From: Tritrichomonas musculus
Lineage: Eukaryota > Parabasalia > Tritrichomonadida > Tritrichomonadidae
Assembly (NCBI GenBank): GCA_039105265.1
Contig: JAPFFF010000066.1
Coordinates: 558,001 to 622,000, forward strand
Length of the DNA stretch: 64,000 bases
Reading direction: 5' to 3'
The notes beneath the pieces were generated by a model. The model was given only the letters and a program-made list of their open reading frames with translations. It had not been told where the DNA came from and made no database searches. Numbering within the stretch: position 1 is the first letter of the stretch; each line of letters begins with the position of its first letter. A program made the position numbers and the translations under genes. This document shows positions 51,489 to 60,420 of the stretch, one piece after another.

Positions 51489-53165
51489 TTATTCAGGAGT
51501 TGTAATGTCATAATTCCCAATTCGAACCAGTGGGGGCATGCCATTGGGCTGCACTAAAATCGAAATAGAAGCATCAACTAATAAACCTAATATTGGTGGC
51601 GTATCGACTATTTGAGAAAAATGCTTTTTATAATTCTCTGATTTATCATTTGGATCTTTTATTTGTGCATGTTCCTGTGTGACGATTATTTCGAAGTTAA
51701 TTGGTGATAAACTTGTAAGGCCCTGTTGATATGTCCCATCTGTTTCTGTCGCAAAACCGATAAAGAATGAAGTCCTATCGTTTGGATATAAACCTGTGAT
51801 ATTGGCTAAAGGTTTACTTACATTACATAATGAAGCGATAACCTCTTTATTGAAACCGGTTTGTTCACCATTCATATTCATTGCATTTTGACTATATTCA
51901 ATGAATTCTGGATATTCACCATCTGTTCCGAAAGATTTGGCTGGAATATTGCCATAACCACCACAATTCAATTGGAAATGTTTAAAAAGTGGATTTTTGA
52001 AATATGTATGATGACGTTGATGAAGAGGGAATAAACAAAAGATAGAATCAACAAATCTTGGAGTGACAGTGACTGTTGTTTTGTCTTGGATTTGTTTTAA
52101 TGCTTGAGTGCAGGTGTAAAATGACAATGTTTGAGTTGGAAATGTGAGTGGATGTTGTGGATTTGAATAACGCTGAACCAATTGTTGATAAATCTCATTG
52201 TTTATACCAAAACATGGAATAATTGATGAGCATTCAGTGATTTCATACTCATAGACTTGGAATTTTCGTAAACCAGAATAAAGAGTATATGGTGTTTCTG
52301 ATGCTAATATTTCAGCTCCATCTGTCTTTTCTGATGCTTGGCCTGATGAATTAGCTGATGTACTTGAAATCCATATTTTAACATCATCACCAACAGGTGT
52401 GAATTCATTAGTGATCGTAGAAAAAGTATATTTAGTTGCAAGAGATGGTTGAGCAAGTAAAGATCTTGATGGTCCACATGGACAACAAAGCATACCAGCA
52501 CATGAGAAATATAATCTTAATTCGAGTTTTCCTGCAAAAGCTGGTAAATATTTTATATTTGATAATGGCAAGAATCTACGCAAATCAATTTTTAAATGAA
52601 TCGTAAATGTTGCTGTTAAATCATCTTTTGGCCAATTAATTACTATTCCGCAACGAGTGGCAAAATTATTATTCCATATATCTTTATGTCTTGCCTTTGA
52701 GTATACATCTGCTCTCTTTGTTGTTTCATTTGCACAACATGCAGTTAAGAACGATTCTTCACAACCAAAGTTTTGTGTATATATCGTTATTCCGTTAGCT
52801 ACTATTTCATATTTTTCAATAGCATCTCTTGCATCTTTGAATCCAAACCAGATTTTATTGAATGGATAACCGCCAATATCACTCAAATCTGGTATCTTTT
52901 CATTTATATTCATTGTCACTTTTAGATCTGCACGAATAAAACCATTATAGATGTCAGCTGTATTGTGTGTATTTGGAGAAATAATAACACTTGTATATGA
53001 CCCTTGTTTTATTGGAGGTGAAGGCGAATAAGATGTTTGTGGATTAATTGAATACTGTTTGTTTGTATCAGAAGTGGCAATACAGCTATCTACAACATCG
53101 AAATATGACGCAATTTGCGAACAAACTTCAGCTGATGTTTTCATATAAACCTCATGATTAATCAT
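51489..53165 (-). CDS. major capsid protein (double jelly-roll), B
   Basis: The 558-residue product begins MINHEVYMKTSAEVCSQIAS and matches the C MCP over its whole length, for example YSPSPPIKQGSYTSVIISP, WFGFKDARDAIEKYEIV, SKARHKDIWN and FVDSIFCLFPLHQRHHTYFK. Loop regions differ (about residues 240-300 and the last 60). The gene starts 17 bp after the stop of the 162-residue gene; its T-run motif is TTAACTTTTTTTATTCAAG. Confidence 0.85.
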   Translation of the reverse strand: MINHEVYMKTSAEVCSQIASYFDVVDSCIATSDTNKQYSINPQTSYSPSPPIKQGSYTSVIISPNTHNTADIYNGFIRADLKVTMNINEKIPDLSDIGGYPFNKIWFGFKDARDAIEKYEIVANGITIYTQNFGCEESFLTACCANETTKRADVYSKARHKDIWNNNFATRCGIVINWPKDDLTATFTIHLKIDLRRFLPLSNIKYLPAFAGKLELRLYFSCAGMLCCPCGPSRSLLAQPSLATKYTFSTITNEFTPVGDDVKIWISSTSANSSGQASEKTDGAEILASETPYTLYSGLRKFQVYEYEITECSSIIPCFGINNEIYQQLVQRYSNPQHPLTFPTQTLSFYTCTQALKQIQDKTTVTVTPRFVDSIFCLFPLHQRHHTYFKNPLFKHFQLNCGGYGNIPAKSFGTDGEYPEFIEYSQNAMNMNGEQTGFNKEVIASLCNVSKPLANITGLYPNDRTSFFIGFATETDGTYQQGLTSLSPINFEIIVTQEHAQIKDPNDKSENYKKHFSQIVDTPPILGLLVDASISILVQPNGMPPLVRIGNYDITTPE

Positions 53166-53182
53166 TTCTTGAATAAAAAAAG

Positions 53183-53671
53183 TTAATATATATCATCAAA
53201 GATTCTGTTTCGTCTTTGTCTTGGAATTGGTGGTTCATAATATTCTTCTTCTTGTATTGGAGGAGGAGGAGGAGGTGCTTGTTTTGGTGCTGGAGTTTTC
53301 TTTGAGATTACTTCTTCAATTAATCGTTTTTGTTCTTTCTTTTCTCTTTTGCGTTTGATTTCATCACCCAGTAATTTGAGTTGATTTAAGATTTCAAGGT
53401 TTATCGTTGGATCGATTTCTTGACTTTTTGTGAGTTTTTTCGACTTTTGTTTTTGCATTTTGGGTTTTTCTTCTTCCTCTTCAAAAACTTCGTTCTCTTC
53501 ATTTTCTGGAGTTTTCTCTTCTTTTTCTTCTTCTATTGGTGTTTCTCGCTTTTTAACAATATACTTTCCTTGCTTTCGAGTTGGCAAAACCTCCCAATCT
53601 GGATCGTCATGGCCATTTATCCACCTTTGAATAACCGCTAAACGTTTTGAGCCTGTTAAGTGTTTTGACAT
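53183..53671 (-). CDS. virion-cluster protein with conserved helix, B
   Basis: The 162-residue product shares RLAVIQRWINGHDDPDWEV, PTRKQGKYIVKKR and the helix DPTINLEILNQLKLLGDEIK, KREKKEQKRLI with the 214-residue C protein. Where C has ECLSVAKP repeats, B has Glu-rich sequence and near the end a Pro run. It ends RRNRIFDDIY against RRRNTIFSDIL in C. Probably a scaffold or minor core protein. Confidence 0.65.
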   Translation of the reverse strand: MSKHLTGSKRLAVIQRWINGHDDPDWEVLPTRKQGKYIVKKRETPIEEEKEEKTPENEENEVFEEEEEKPKMQKQKSKKLTKSQEIDPTINLEILNQLKLLGDEIKRKREKKEQKRLIEEVISKKTPAPKQAPPPPPPIQEEEYYEPPIPRQRRNRIFDDIY

Positions 53672-53700
53672 TTAAAACTCAATAAAATTGACTTTTCTTA

Positions 53701-54099
53701 TTATTCATAATTTGATGAATGTACATGATTTATAGGTGCTGGTGAATTATTTGAACTACTCGATTCTGTTTTAGCGGGTTTTGGCATTTTATAGTTTTCA
53801 TCTCTTCCTTGTGCATGATTATTGATTTTTGTTAATGCTTCTCTTACGTTGCCTTTTGGAATGTATTTTATTGCTGCATCCGCTACATTTGAGATTTTGT
53901 TTCTCATATTATCGCTTAAAAATGCTTTGCCTAAACTACCCATTGTTTTGCCTATTAATCCTGATTGATTTTTCATTATTCCTGTTGCATTATCCGCTAA
54001 TTTACCTGCTAATCCTCCTGTTGCTGAATTTGCTGCTCCCATTAATAATTGACTTCCAAGGCCAATACTTCTTCTCGCCCATTTTCTAAATAATCCCAT
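53701..54099 (-). CDS. Gly/Ala-rich amphipathic virion protein, B
   Basis: The 132-residue product begins MGLFRKWARRSIGLGSQLLM, then NSATGGLAGKLADNATGIM and GLIGKTMGSLGKAFLSD, with KYIPKGNVREALTKINNHAQ near residue 90 as in C. It is followed by a Ser/Asn-rich tail. Same role as its C relative: membrane-active or core peptide by composition and position. Confidence 0.65.
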   Translation of the reverse strand: MGLFRKWARRSIGLGSQLLMGAANSATGGLAGKLADNATGIMKNQSGLIGKTMGSLGKAFLSDNMRNKISNVADAAIKYIPKGNVREALTKINNHAQGRDENYKMPKPAKTESSSSNNSPAPINHVHSSNYE

Positions 54100-54118
54100 T
54101 TAAAATTCAATAAAACGT

Positions 54119-54976
54119 TTAAGATTCAAAATAGTATTTGTTTGCAGTTATGTTCATGATAAATTTGTCATGCGGTTCTCTATGTTGCAAGTATTCTTGC
54201 ACAGTTGCCTTTGTATTTAAGTTGTTATTTGTTTGCTGCAATAAAGAGGTGAAATCTTCTTCTGAATAACCGCTATAACAGATAATATCGGTTGCCATAC
54301 GTTTAGCATTTATGTGCACAAATCTTATCGTTTGAAATGCCATTATGCACGTTATGTTATAATGTCTTGTCTTTGTCAATAATTTAATAAATTCTGAATT
54401 ACCGTTTTTCAATAAATCTGAACCAGCACAATCATCAAGAATAATCAGAGTATTGAATGGATAAGAGGCGGTTCCATATTTACAAAGCTTACTGGCAATA
54501 TAAATGATTTTATCTTGAAGGTCAGTTAAATGATGCTTTTCAATTAAACGCCTCATCTCATCAGACGTTTCTTTCATTTTTGAGAGGATATGTTTGACAA
54601 GTGCATAATATTTTATTTTCCTTTTCAAATGTTTCTGAAGAACGCTCATCAATTGTTTTTCTGAGACATAAATTATTTTTGTTAGAATCTTTTTATTCAA
54701 AACTTCGGCGGTTTTATCCATTTTACCAGACGTTGAGCAGAAATAAATTTTATGATAATATGGATGTTTAAATAATCTTTCAGTAATCATAATATGGCGC
54801 CAAATCCAATAACTTTTGCCAGCACCAGGACGTCCAATCAAAAAGTATATCCCATTTGATGAAAACGGATAATTTTCTGATAATGGTTTGATCAAAGCGC
54901 CCTCAATTTCTCTCATACTTTTTCTGAGTGTCTCATTGATTAATTCTTCAACTTTTTGAATAATATTTCCTTTCAT
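54119..54976 (-). CDS. A32/FtsK-like DNA packaging ATPase, B
   Basis: The 285-residue product has Walker A GRPGAGKS, Walker B TLIILDDCAGSDLLKNGNSE, the TKTRHYNITCIMAFQTIRFV segment and the YSGYSEEDFTSLLQQTNNNL block, the last two identical to C. The region between Walker A and B (KHLKRKIKYYALVKHILSKM) is basic and helical. It lies 15 bp upstream of nothing else and directly downstream of the integrase gene, as in C. Confidence 0.9.
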   Translation of the reverse strand: MKGNIIQKVEELINETLRKSMREIEGALIKPLSENYPFSSNGIYFLIGRPGAGKSYWIWRHIMITERLFKHPYYHKIYFCSTSGKMDKTAEVLNKKILTKIIYVSEKQLMSVLQKHLKRKIKYYALVKHILSKMKETSDEMRRLIEKHHLTDLQDKIIYIASKLCKYGTASYPFNTLIILDDCAGSDLLKNGNSEFIKLLTKTRHYNITCIMAFQTIRFVHINAKRMATDIICYSGYSEEDFTSLLQQTNNNLNTKATVQEYLQHREPHDKFIMNITANKYYFES

Positions 54977-54990
54977 TTGATTAAGAATAA

Positions 54991-56133
54991 TTAAATGTAT
55001 TTTCTGATTTTAACTGGTATGTTTTCACCTGTTTTCACCCAATACATTCGTTCTAACCGTGATAATATTGTTGGATTTCCTTCTCTCATACTTTTGGCAT
55101 ATGTATACCCTTGACTTCCATCATCCCATTTGACCTTGTATTGGTCATTTGCATTATTATACCCTAAAATCTCCTCTATGTTCCCTCTTTTGCCGTTTTT
55201 CAATGTTTTGGCCATAGGAACAAATCCTTTCGCCTTAACTATTTTGTATCCAGGATAATCGTTCACAGATCTATCGTTAGCGGCAATTTTGAATAAATTA
55301 CCAGATTTTGAATCAATGGTATATGCTTGATTGCTAACCATTCTTCGTTTTTTATTTTTAATCGTTTTTTCTTCTACGATACGTACTTTATCACCTTCTT
55401 TGAAATCATAAGGGTTTGTTTGCGTTTTATTTTTCAAAATATATTTCTGTTCGTCTTTGGCTGTCATTTTATTGGGGGCTGTTTTTATTTTAGTATGATA
55501 TGATTCATTATATGCTGACATTAATGACTGCATTTCTTTTGGTGAAATATTTCTTGTAGGTTTGTGTGTTAATTCACCTTCTTTTGATATATCTTTCCAT
55601 ATATCGGCATCTAACAAATTTTTGTTAACCGCTAAATCTCTTATCGTTCTCATAAAACGGTTTATTATTCCTAAATTATTGTGATTATCATCCGTTGTAG
55701 TCGTATATATAATTTTATGACTTTTCATCCAAGATGTCACTTCGTCTGATAAATAAGCAGCATCTTGATCTGAAGCGATTGAATGGCAATTTGGTTCTTC
55801 CTTGATGAATTTATTCAATGCTGATTTGACCTGTAACGCCCCTTTCCCTCTCATCGGATATGCATAAGCTTTACGGGTATTTATATTGATAAGCATCAAA
55901 TAATTCAAACCGTTAGCTCCTTTATCGTTTATAAACGTATCCATCTGAAAACCTCCGGAATGAGACGATACGATAGGTATATATTTAGGAGTTGGCACTT
56001 TTTGATCATGAACAACGGATTCTGATTGAAATTTCCTTATCTCTTTTTTCGAATAACCTTTTTCAAGTGCATGTTTTTCAAAAGCTGGACCACGGTATGG
56101 ATATTCCTTGTATAATTCTGCAAGTGATGTCAT
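54991..56133 (-). CDS. retroviral-type integrase with chromodomain-like tail, B
   Basis: The 380-residue product has an N-terminal helical segment (YPYRGPAFEKHALEKGYSKK), the core Asp in FQMDTFIND (residue 65), the strand LNYLMLININTRKAYAYPM, the second Asp block ASDQDAAYL (about 120-128) and FMRTIRDL. Then comes a linker (YDFKEGDKVRIVEEK) and a C-terminal module with EILGYNNANDQYKVKWDDG, typical of chromodomain-like tails that guide integrases to chromatin. It integrates the linear element next to 5-6-bp target duplications. Confidence 0.88.
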   Translation of the reverse strand: MTSLAELYKEYPYRGPAFEKHALEKGYSKKEIRKFQSESVVHDQKVPTPKYIPIVSSHSGGFQMDTFINDKGANGLNYLMLININTRKAYAYPMRGKGALQVKSALNKFIKEEPNCHSIASDQDAAYLSDEVTSWMKSHKIIYTTTTDDNHNNLGIINRFMRTIRDLAVNKNLLDADIWKDISKEGELTHKPTRNISPKEMQSLMSAYNESYHTKIKTAPNKMTAKDEQKYILKNKTQTNPYDFKEGDKVRIVEEKTIKNKKRRMVSNQAYTIDSKSGNLFKIAANDRSVNDYPGYKIVKAKGFVPMAKTLKNGKRGNIEEILGYNNANDQYKVKWDDGSQGYTYAKSMREGNPTILSRLERMYWVKTGENIPVKIRKYI

Positions 56134-56144
56134 TTTTTTATAAA

Positions 56145-57110
56145 TTAAACGTATAACATCTTATTATAAGGCAAGAACTGCATTTCCATGACAAAAGTTT
56201 CTCCATTGGGTAATTTAACGGGGGCATTGTATTGTCTGGCAGAATATAATTCAATCCAAAACCGTTGATCAGAGGAATTCAATTTAAAATATTTGATAGG
56301 ATTATAATAAATTTGTGAATTACCGATATAATTATGTAATGATTGTTCGCCAAGTGAAGAATAAACTTTACATGAATGACGATCCCAAATATTATCAAAA
56401 ATTAATTCATTTTCATACAAATTATATTTTCCTTTTCTATTTTGAGTAGGTCCGTCACCAATATTGAATACTTCCTCAAAATCTTTATTCATTTCAGTTA
56501 TTTTGAAAGCACAACCGTATTTATCTAAAGAATTATTGTTTCGTTCAGAATATATTTTTTCATGAAAACCTTTTTCGTCATAATAACCATCAGTTTGTAT
56601 GTCTCTATTCAAAACATCAATATCAGATTGTTCAAATGCGTTAGTGATGCTATTCCACCATATTGAGATATATGATTTCAAAGCATTGTGGACTGCTTCA
56701 AAAAATCCTCTGAAATCTCTTTCTGTTGAGAGCCAGTCAATTACTTTTATTTCTTTGATTTTTAAATCATCCTGATAAAGAGATGAAGTCATAGATTCAA
56801 TTCTATCGTGTATACTGAATCCAGGTATTTTATCAAATGAAACCTTTAAATATTTAGCAATTGAGATGGTGAATTCAAGTTTTCGTCTTTTTGAAACGAG
56901 CCACATTGACCTTACACCCACAATTGTTTCGCCTTTGTTTGACGTTGACCAATCACCAGGAAAATTGAAATAAAAACGATTAAATTTGCTTGGATCTCTT
57001 TGTGAGTCCTCTAAGAAAAAAGCAGTCTCAATTGGGACAGGAACGTTAGCATCATGTACAATATTTTCACGATTAGGGTGTTGTGTTTTAACTCTTGGCG
57101 GTAACTCCAT
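56145..57110 (-). CDS. integrase-linked penton-like protein, B
   Basis: The 321-residue product shares with the 431-residue C protein the start (HPNRENIVHDANVPVPIETA, FFLEDSQRD, FYFNFPGDWSTSNKGE) and the end (WDRHSCKVYSSLGEQSLHNY, SSDQRFWIELYSAR, then ETFVMEMQFLPYNKML). The conserved ends frame a variable middle, as in capsid vertex proteins with exposed loops. The start is 12 bp before the integrase gene. Confidence 0.6.
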   Translation of the reverse strand: MELPPRVKTQHPNRENIVHDANVPVPIETAFFLEDSQRDPSKFNRFYFNFPGDWSTSNKGETIVGVRSMWLVSKRRKLEFTISIAKYLKVSFDKIPGFSIHDRIESMTSSLYQDDLKIKEIKVIDWLSTERDFRGFFEAVHNALKSYISIWWNSITNAFEQSDIDVLNRDIQTDGYYDEKGFHEKIYSERNNNSLDKYGCAFKITEMNKDFEEVFNIGDGPTQNRKGKYNLYENELIFDNIWDRHSCKVYSSLGEQSLHNYIGNSQIYYNPIKYFKLNSSDQRFWIELYSARQYNAPVKLPNGETFVMEMQFLPYNKMLYV

Positions 57111-57130
57111 TTTGACTAAAAATAAATATC

Positions 57131-57499
57131 TTACTTATTCTTTCTTGGTTTACTAGCATGAAGAATTATTTCCTTTGGAATTATATCTCCCTTTTTCAAT
57201 TGAATCTGATAGGCTTTTGATTTGACCATATTTTCATTCCTTTCACCTATATAACCAATTATCGATCCAAAAAGTGTGATTTTATGTACTGAACAATATT
57301 TGGCCACTAAATTCAATATTTCTTTAACGTCCTCATAATCATCCCAATCAAATTTCTTTGCCCAATCAGTAAAGATTATTTTTTTGTTTGATAATTTAAA
57401 CTTTGATTTACAAATTTCTGATAATTCAGATATTTCTGTCTTTTTCAATGTTTTATTAAAATAAAGTGAACATTCAATTGGCAAAATTAATTCTGGCAT
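57131..57499 (-). CDS. unidentified 122-residue protein, B
   Basis: A small alpha/beta protein with DWAKKFDWDDYEDVKEILNL and VHKITLFGSIIGYIGER in the middle. The KITLFGSIIGYIG strand could be the core of a small nuclease or nucleotide fold, but no motif is complete. There is no relative in C, A1 or A2. It lies between the penton-like and protease genes, with a T-run motif upstream. Confidence 0.5.
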   Translation of the reverse strand: MPELILPIECSLYFNKTLKKTEISELSEICKSKFKLSNKKIIFTDWAKKFDWDDYEDVKEILNLVAKYCSVHKITLFGSIIGYIGERNENMVKSKAYQIQLKKGDIIPKEIILHASKPRKNK

Positions 57500-57524
57500 T
57501 TTTATTTATTGAAAAATTTTTAAT

Positions 57525-58988
57525 TTACATTCTTTTTGATTTATCTTTTGGTACACCAGATTCTACATCTTCATGAACATTCCAATAAGGGTATTTATAT
57601 GATTTAGCTAAATGATATGCACCTTTTTTAATAAAATAATTATAAGTCTCTTGTTCGATTCTTTCCTTCTCAGCTTGACTCATTTTTTTTTTGGGGAGAG
57701 TCGGTTTTTCTGTGTTGTTAGAATGTTTTTGAAAACTGGGTGGTGTAGGTGGGAGGGCAGCTGTTTCTAATGATTTGCTCTTTAATTCACGTGCAATTCT
57801 TTGTCTAATATTAGGTACGTCATCTATTGGATAAGGCCATTTACCATCATGCAATAATATCCTTGCATTTTGCATCATTAATATAGCACAATCAATATCA
57901 TTATTTTGTTTAGGAACACGATTATATCTCATTGGATATTTCTGATTAATGCCTTGTGATTTCAAGAATTTATTTATTATTTTACCGATATCTGGGTATG
58001 CTTTCATGTTTGAATCATATACACCGATATCTTTATTGCCATTATCGATTACTATTAATATCCAATGTTCCTCTAGTTCAGCAGGAATTACAATGCAATC
58101 ATAATAATCAATTGGTTTCTTATTAAACTGTGGAGCTTTACTAAGATACTCAAAGAGAGAGTCCACTGCTTCTTGTTTCGGATTCTCATATAGATAATAA
58201 AACCAATCAGGAGGCAATAAGGCTACATGTCCTATTCTTTTCACTTTTTTTCCTTTTTCTACTAATAGTTTTAGATATGGATATACTTCTTTTGATTCTA
58301 ATTGTGAATTATTATCAGTGATTGCATTATAATCAATAAATTGGTCTAGATCCATTGGAGGTGTTGGTGGTCTTGATGTGTGCCTTGATGTTTGTTTTGA
58401 TGATTGAGGGGATGTTTGTGGGGGTGGGGGAGGAGATGGCGCTCTTGATGTACCGCTTGATGATAATGTAGATGTTTGAGAAGAAGACGATGAAGATGCC
58501 AACTTTTTAAGTATAGGTTTGGCCGAAGACGATGACTTTTTCTGAAAGATTGTTTTGTTTTGTGATGGCTCTTCTTGAGGTGGCGGTAATGCATCATCAT
58601 GCTCTGGCTTCACCCATTTTGCATGTCTTTTTGGTTTTGGCTTATAATATTTTATGAACTTAAAGGCAGCATTATTGTCACTTTGCACCTTCCCATATTT
58701 AATGAAATAACGCCAAGCAGATTTAGCATTAGGCGATCCTTTATAGGCCAAAATTTCACCACTAAAACGTTCTCTAAATAATTTGCCCTTCATATTATTC
58801 GCAAATATTTCTAATTCATCCCTAAACCCCTTTGCTGGTATCCAATTATAGGGCACTAAACATGTCACATAATTATTTGTGATATCTATATATTTAAAAT
58901 TGTGTTCTCTTTTCAAATCTGCAACTTTTTGATTTGTTATAGGTGGATTAAAACGAATTTGACCTTGAATAATTATTATATCTGACAT
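57525..58988 (-). CDS. Ulp1/adenain-like cysteine protease with N-terminal extension, B
   Basis: The C-terminal part of the 487-residue product has the catalytic order His-Asp-Gln-Cys: EEHWILIVID (H308), GVYDSNM (D325), RVPKQNNDIDCAILMM (Q361, C367), as in adenovirus maturation proteases and Polinton PRO. It would cleave capsid proteins during assembly. The first 120 residues form a separate domain (IDITNNYVTCLVPYNW, AWRYFIKYGK) that I cannot name. A Ser/Pro-rich linker (about 140-215) joins the two. It is the only protease of this type in the window; C seems to have none. Confidence 0.82.
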   Translation of the reverse strand: MSDIIIIQGQIRFNPPITNQKVADLKREHNFKYIDITNNYVTCLVPYNWIPAKGFRDELEIFANNMKGKLFRERFSGEILAYKGSPNAKSAWRYFIKYGKVQSDNNAAFKFIKYYKPKPKRHAKWVKPEHDDALPPPQEEPSQNKTIFQKKSSSSAKPILKKLASSSSSSQTSTLSSSGTSRAPSPPPPPQTSPQSSKQTSRHTSRPPTPPMDLDQFIDYNAITDNNSQLESKEVYPYLKLLVEKGKKVKRIGHVALLPPDWFYYLYENPKQEAVDSLFEYLSKAPQFNKKPIDYYDCIVIPAELEEHWILIVIDNGNKDIGVYDSNMKAYPDIGKIINKFLKSQGINQKYPMRYNRVPKQNNDIDCAILMMQNARILLHDGKWPYPIDDVPNIRQRIARELKSKSLETAALPPTPPSFQKHSNNTEKPTLPKKKMSQAEKERIEQETYNYFIKKGAYHLAKSYKYPYWNVHEDVESGVPKDKSKRM

Positions 58989-59004
58989 TTTGAATAAAAA
59001 TAAA

Positions 59005-59316
59005 TTACGGCATTTTACGATTATAATTGTTTTCAGAATGTGTTACCCATCGTAAATTACATAGACGGTTATCTTTACGATTGCGGTTTTTATGATCGAC
59101 TTCTTTTTTGTGAACAGGATCATCGTTAGGCAAAAATTGTTTGGCAATAATAACGTGTTTTAAATAGTTTACACCATTCAAATTAACCGTCAAATAACCT
59201 TCATTATGTTTTGAATCTTTCAATGGTTTACGTGTCTTCTTATTTCTTATGGTGAAAGGGTATTTATTTAAAATCTCATAGTCATTTATAAAGCCTTTTA
59301 ATGGAACAAAGCTCAT
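59005..59316 (-). CDS. HNH/NUMOD4-type endonuclease, B
   Basis: The 103-residue product begins MSFVPLKGFINDYEILNKYP like the C HNH proteins, has the basic YLKHVIIAKQFLPND segment and a stronger HNH end, KEVDHKNRNRKDNRLCNLRW then NNYNR. This is the V-D-H-x-N...D-N-R-x-x-N-L-R-W signature of phage HNH nucleases. Here it lies just inside, not within, the terminal repeat, next to the Rep gene. Confidence 0.82.
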   Translation of the reverse strand: MSFVPLKGFINDYEILNKYPFTIRNKKTRKPLKDSKHNEGYLTVNLNGVNYLKHVIIAKQFLPNDDPVHKKEVDHKNRNRKDNRLCNLRWVTHSENNYNRKMP

Positions 59317-59333
59317 TTTTCAAATACAAAAAA

Positions 59334-59633
59334 TTAATCTAATGGCCGTTCACCAAATTCTTGGAAGTCATGTTTTCTCGTATTGTTATTCAGTATATAT
59401 CGAATACACCAGCTGTTTCTACGAGGCACTTCTAAATGAGCATTATGACCAAATAAGCTCTTAACACACTTCATATCTTCTGGATTTTTGAAATAAATGA
59501 ATGCATGACCATGATATCTGCCATTCTCACAAGTATCCTCACATGTACATAGATAAGTGGAGTTATCTGGCAGTTCTTTAGGGTATTCATGTGTCCAGAA
59601 TGTGATCATATAGTTCCTTCTTTTTCCCCACAT
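59334..59633 (-). CDS. single-domain HUH (circovirus-type) Rep endonuclease, B
   Basis: I chose the ATG at 59633 (MWGKRRNYMITFWTHEYP) because the upstream codons are a hydrophobic, T-run-derived stretch. The 99-residue product has Rep motif 1 YMITFWT, motif 2 GRYHGHAFIYF and a later tyrosine region with RYILNN, then a basic end. The order, and the segment KSLFGHNAHLEVPR, match circovirus and related CRESS Rep proteins, in which this domain nicks and joins origin DNA. There is no helicase domain attached; the SF3 helicase of B is encoded elsewhere. The gene is the last one before the right terminal repeat. Confidence 0.75.
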   Translation of the reverse strand: MWGKRRNYMITFWTHEYPKELPDNSTYLCTCEDTCENGRYHGHAFIYFKNPEDMKCVKSLFGHNAHLEVPRRNSWCIRYILNNNTRKHDFQEFGERPLD

Positions 59634-59716
59634 TTGTTTTTTGATATAAAGAAAAAAATATAAAAATAAAAATAAAAATAGAGAAAAAAAATTTATAAAT
59701 GGCCTTGGTGAAATCA

Positions 59717-59774
59717 TCGGCGCAGTTAGGTCTGGGCGACCGTTAAGGGCGCACAGCCTAACGTATACTACTAC
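59717..59774 (-). repeat. right terminal inverted repeat of B
   Basis: Exact inverse of 10527-10584. It is followed by TCTTGATTCG. The last few bases supply the end of the 131-residue reading frame of A2, suggesting that B was inserted into that gene. Confidence 0.9.
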
Positions 59775-60166
59775 TCTTGATTCGCTTTATTGACTCTTTC
59801 AATTGAATAATTATAATATTCAGATTCTTTGTATACTTGCTTTTCTGTATTGCCATTAACGAAAAACTCTTGAGAATTAATATTGATTCTACGTCTAGCG
59901 TTTGTTGTTAGTATGACATAATCGAGGTTCATTTCATTGATCTTATCAGGATAGAATCTTATTGTTTTATCATTTGACTGTAGCGAAATGTATAATACTT
60001 TAGCGAGATAACTTGATTTGCCAGCATTAATTGGATACTTCTCACAAAGTAATGTAAAGTTGCAATTTTTGATGTTATGCGCATGCTCTAATCCACTTTG
60101 TGGGTTATCTGGTGTGAGAGTCATTAATGTGTTGACATAATCGAATACTTTGAGATGGTTAGCCAT
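59771..60166 (-). CDS. unidentified 131-residue protein cut by the edge of B, A2
   Basis: The frame begins MANHLKVFDYVNTLMTL and contains YPINAGKSSYLAKVLYISLQ (a P-loop-like GKSS, but without the usual spacing), then NLDYVILTTNARRRINI. The ending is read into the terminal repeat of B, so the natural end is not visible. No relative is seen in A1, B or C. The upstream context (AAATAAAAAAA on the plus strand) is like other genes here. Confidence 0.45.
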   Translation of the reverse strand: MANHLKVFDYVNTLMTLTPDNPQSGLEHAHNIKNCNFTLLCEKYPINAGKSSYLAKVLYISLQSNDKTIRFYPDKINEMNLDYVILTTNARRRININSQEFFVNGNTEKQVYKESEYYNYSIERVNKANQE

Positions 60167-60420
60167 TTGTCATAAAAATAAAAAAATAACAGAGATAGGA
60201 TAGACATCATTTTTTGTCCATTCATGGATTTTCTGTATGAGATTCAATTTTGCACCCTATGTCATTTGGGTCATTGATGTTTAATCACTAATGATACTCA
60301 TGAGGGGTATAAGCATTTTATGAAAATTATTTGGGAAATCATAGGTAATTTCAGTTGACTAGAAAACCTATTGGATCACATATGGGGGCATCGTGTAATT
60401 GATGCAAATTTATTTGGGGG

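Larger units (their letters stand above)
10527..59774. mobile_element. B: Polinton/Maverick element (interrupted by C)
   Basis: Perfect 58-bp inverted repeats at 10527-10584 and 59717-59774 bound the element. Excluding C and one target-site copy it is about 25.7 kb, within the usual Maverick range. Parts in order: fibre-like gene (split by C), penton-like, pPolB, a repeat-rich coiled-coil locus, HTH-like small gene, basic AT-hook protein, SF3 helicase, secreted Pmp-like protein, Cys-pair protein, unknown genes, MCP, packaging ATPase, integrase, penton-like, protease, HNH and HUH Rep. Besides the insertion of C it looks broken in about two or three places. No matching target duplication is seen at its ends. 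It is older than C. Confidence 0.85.

Noticed and set aside
59771-60166. The GKSS in the 131-residue A2 protein as an ATPase P-loop
   Set aside because: The preceding spacing and strand do not match a Walker A motif and no Walker B strand follows.
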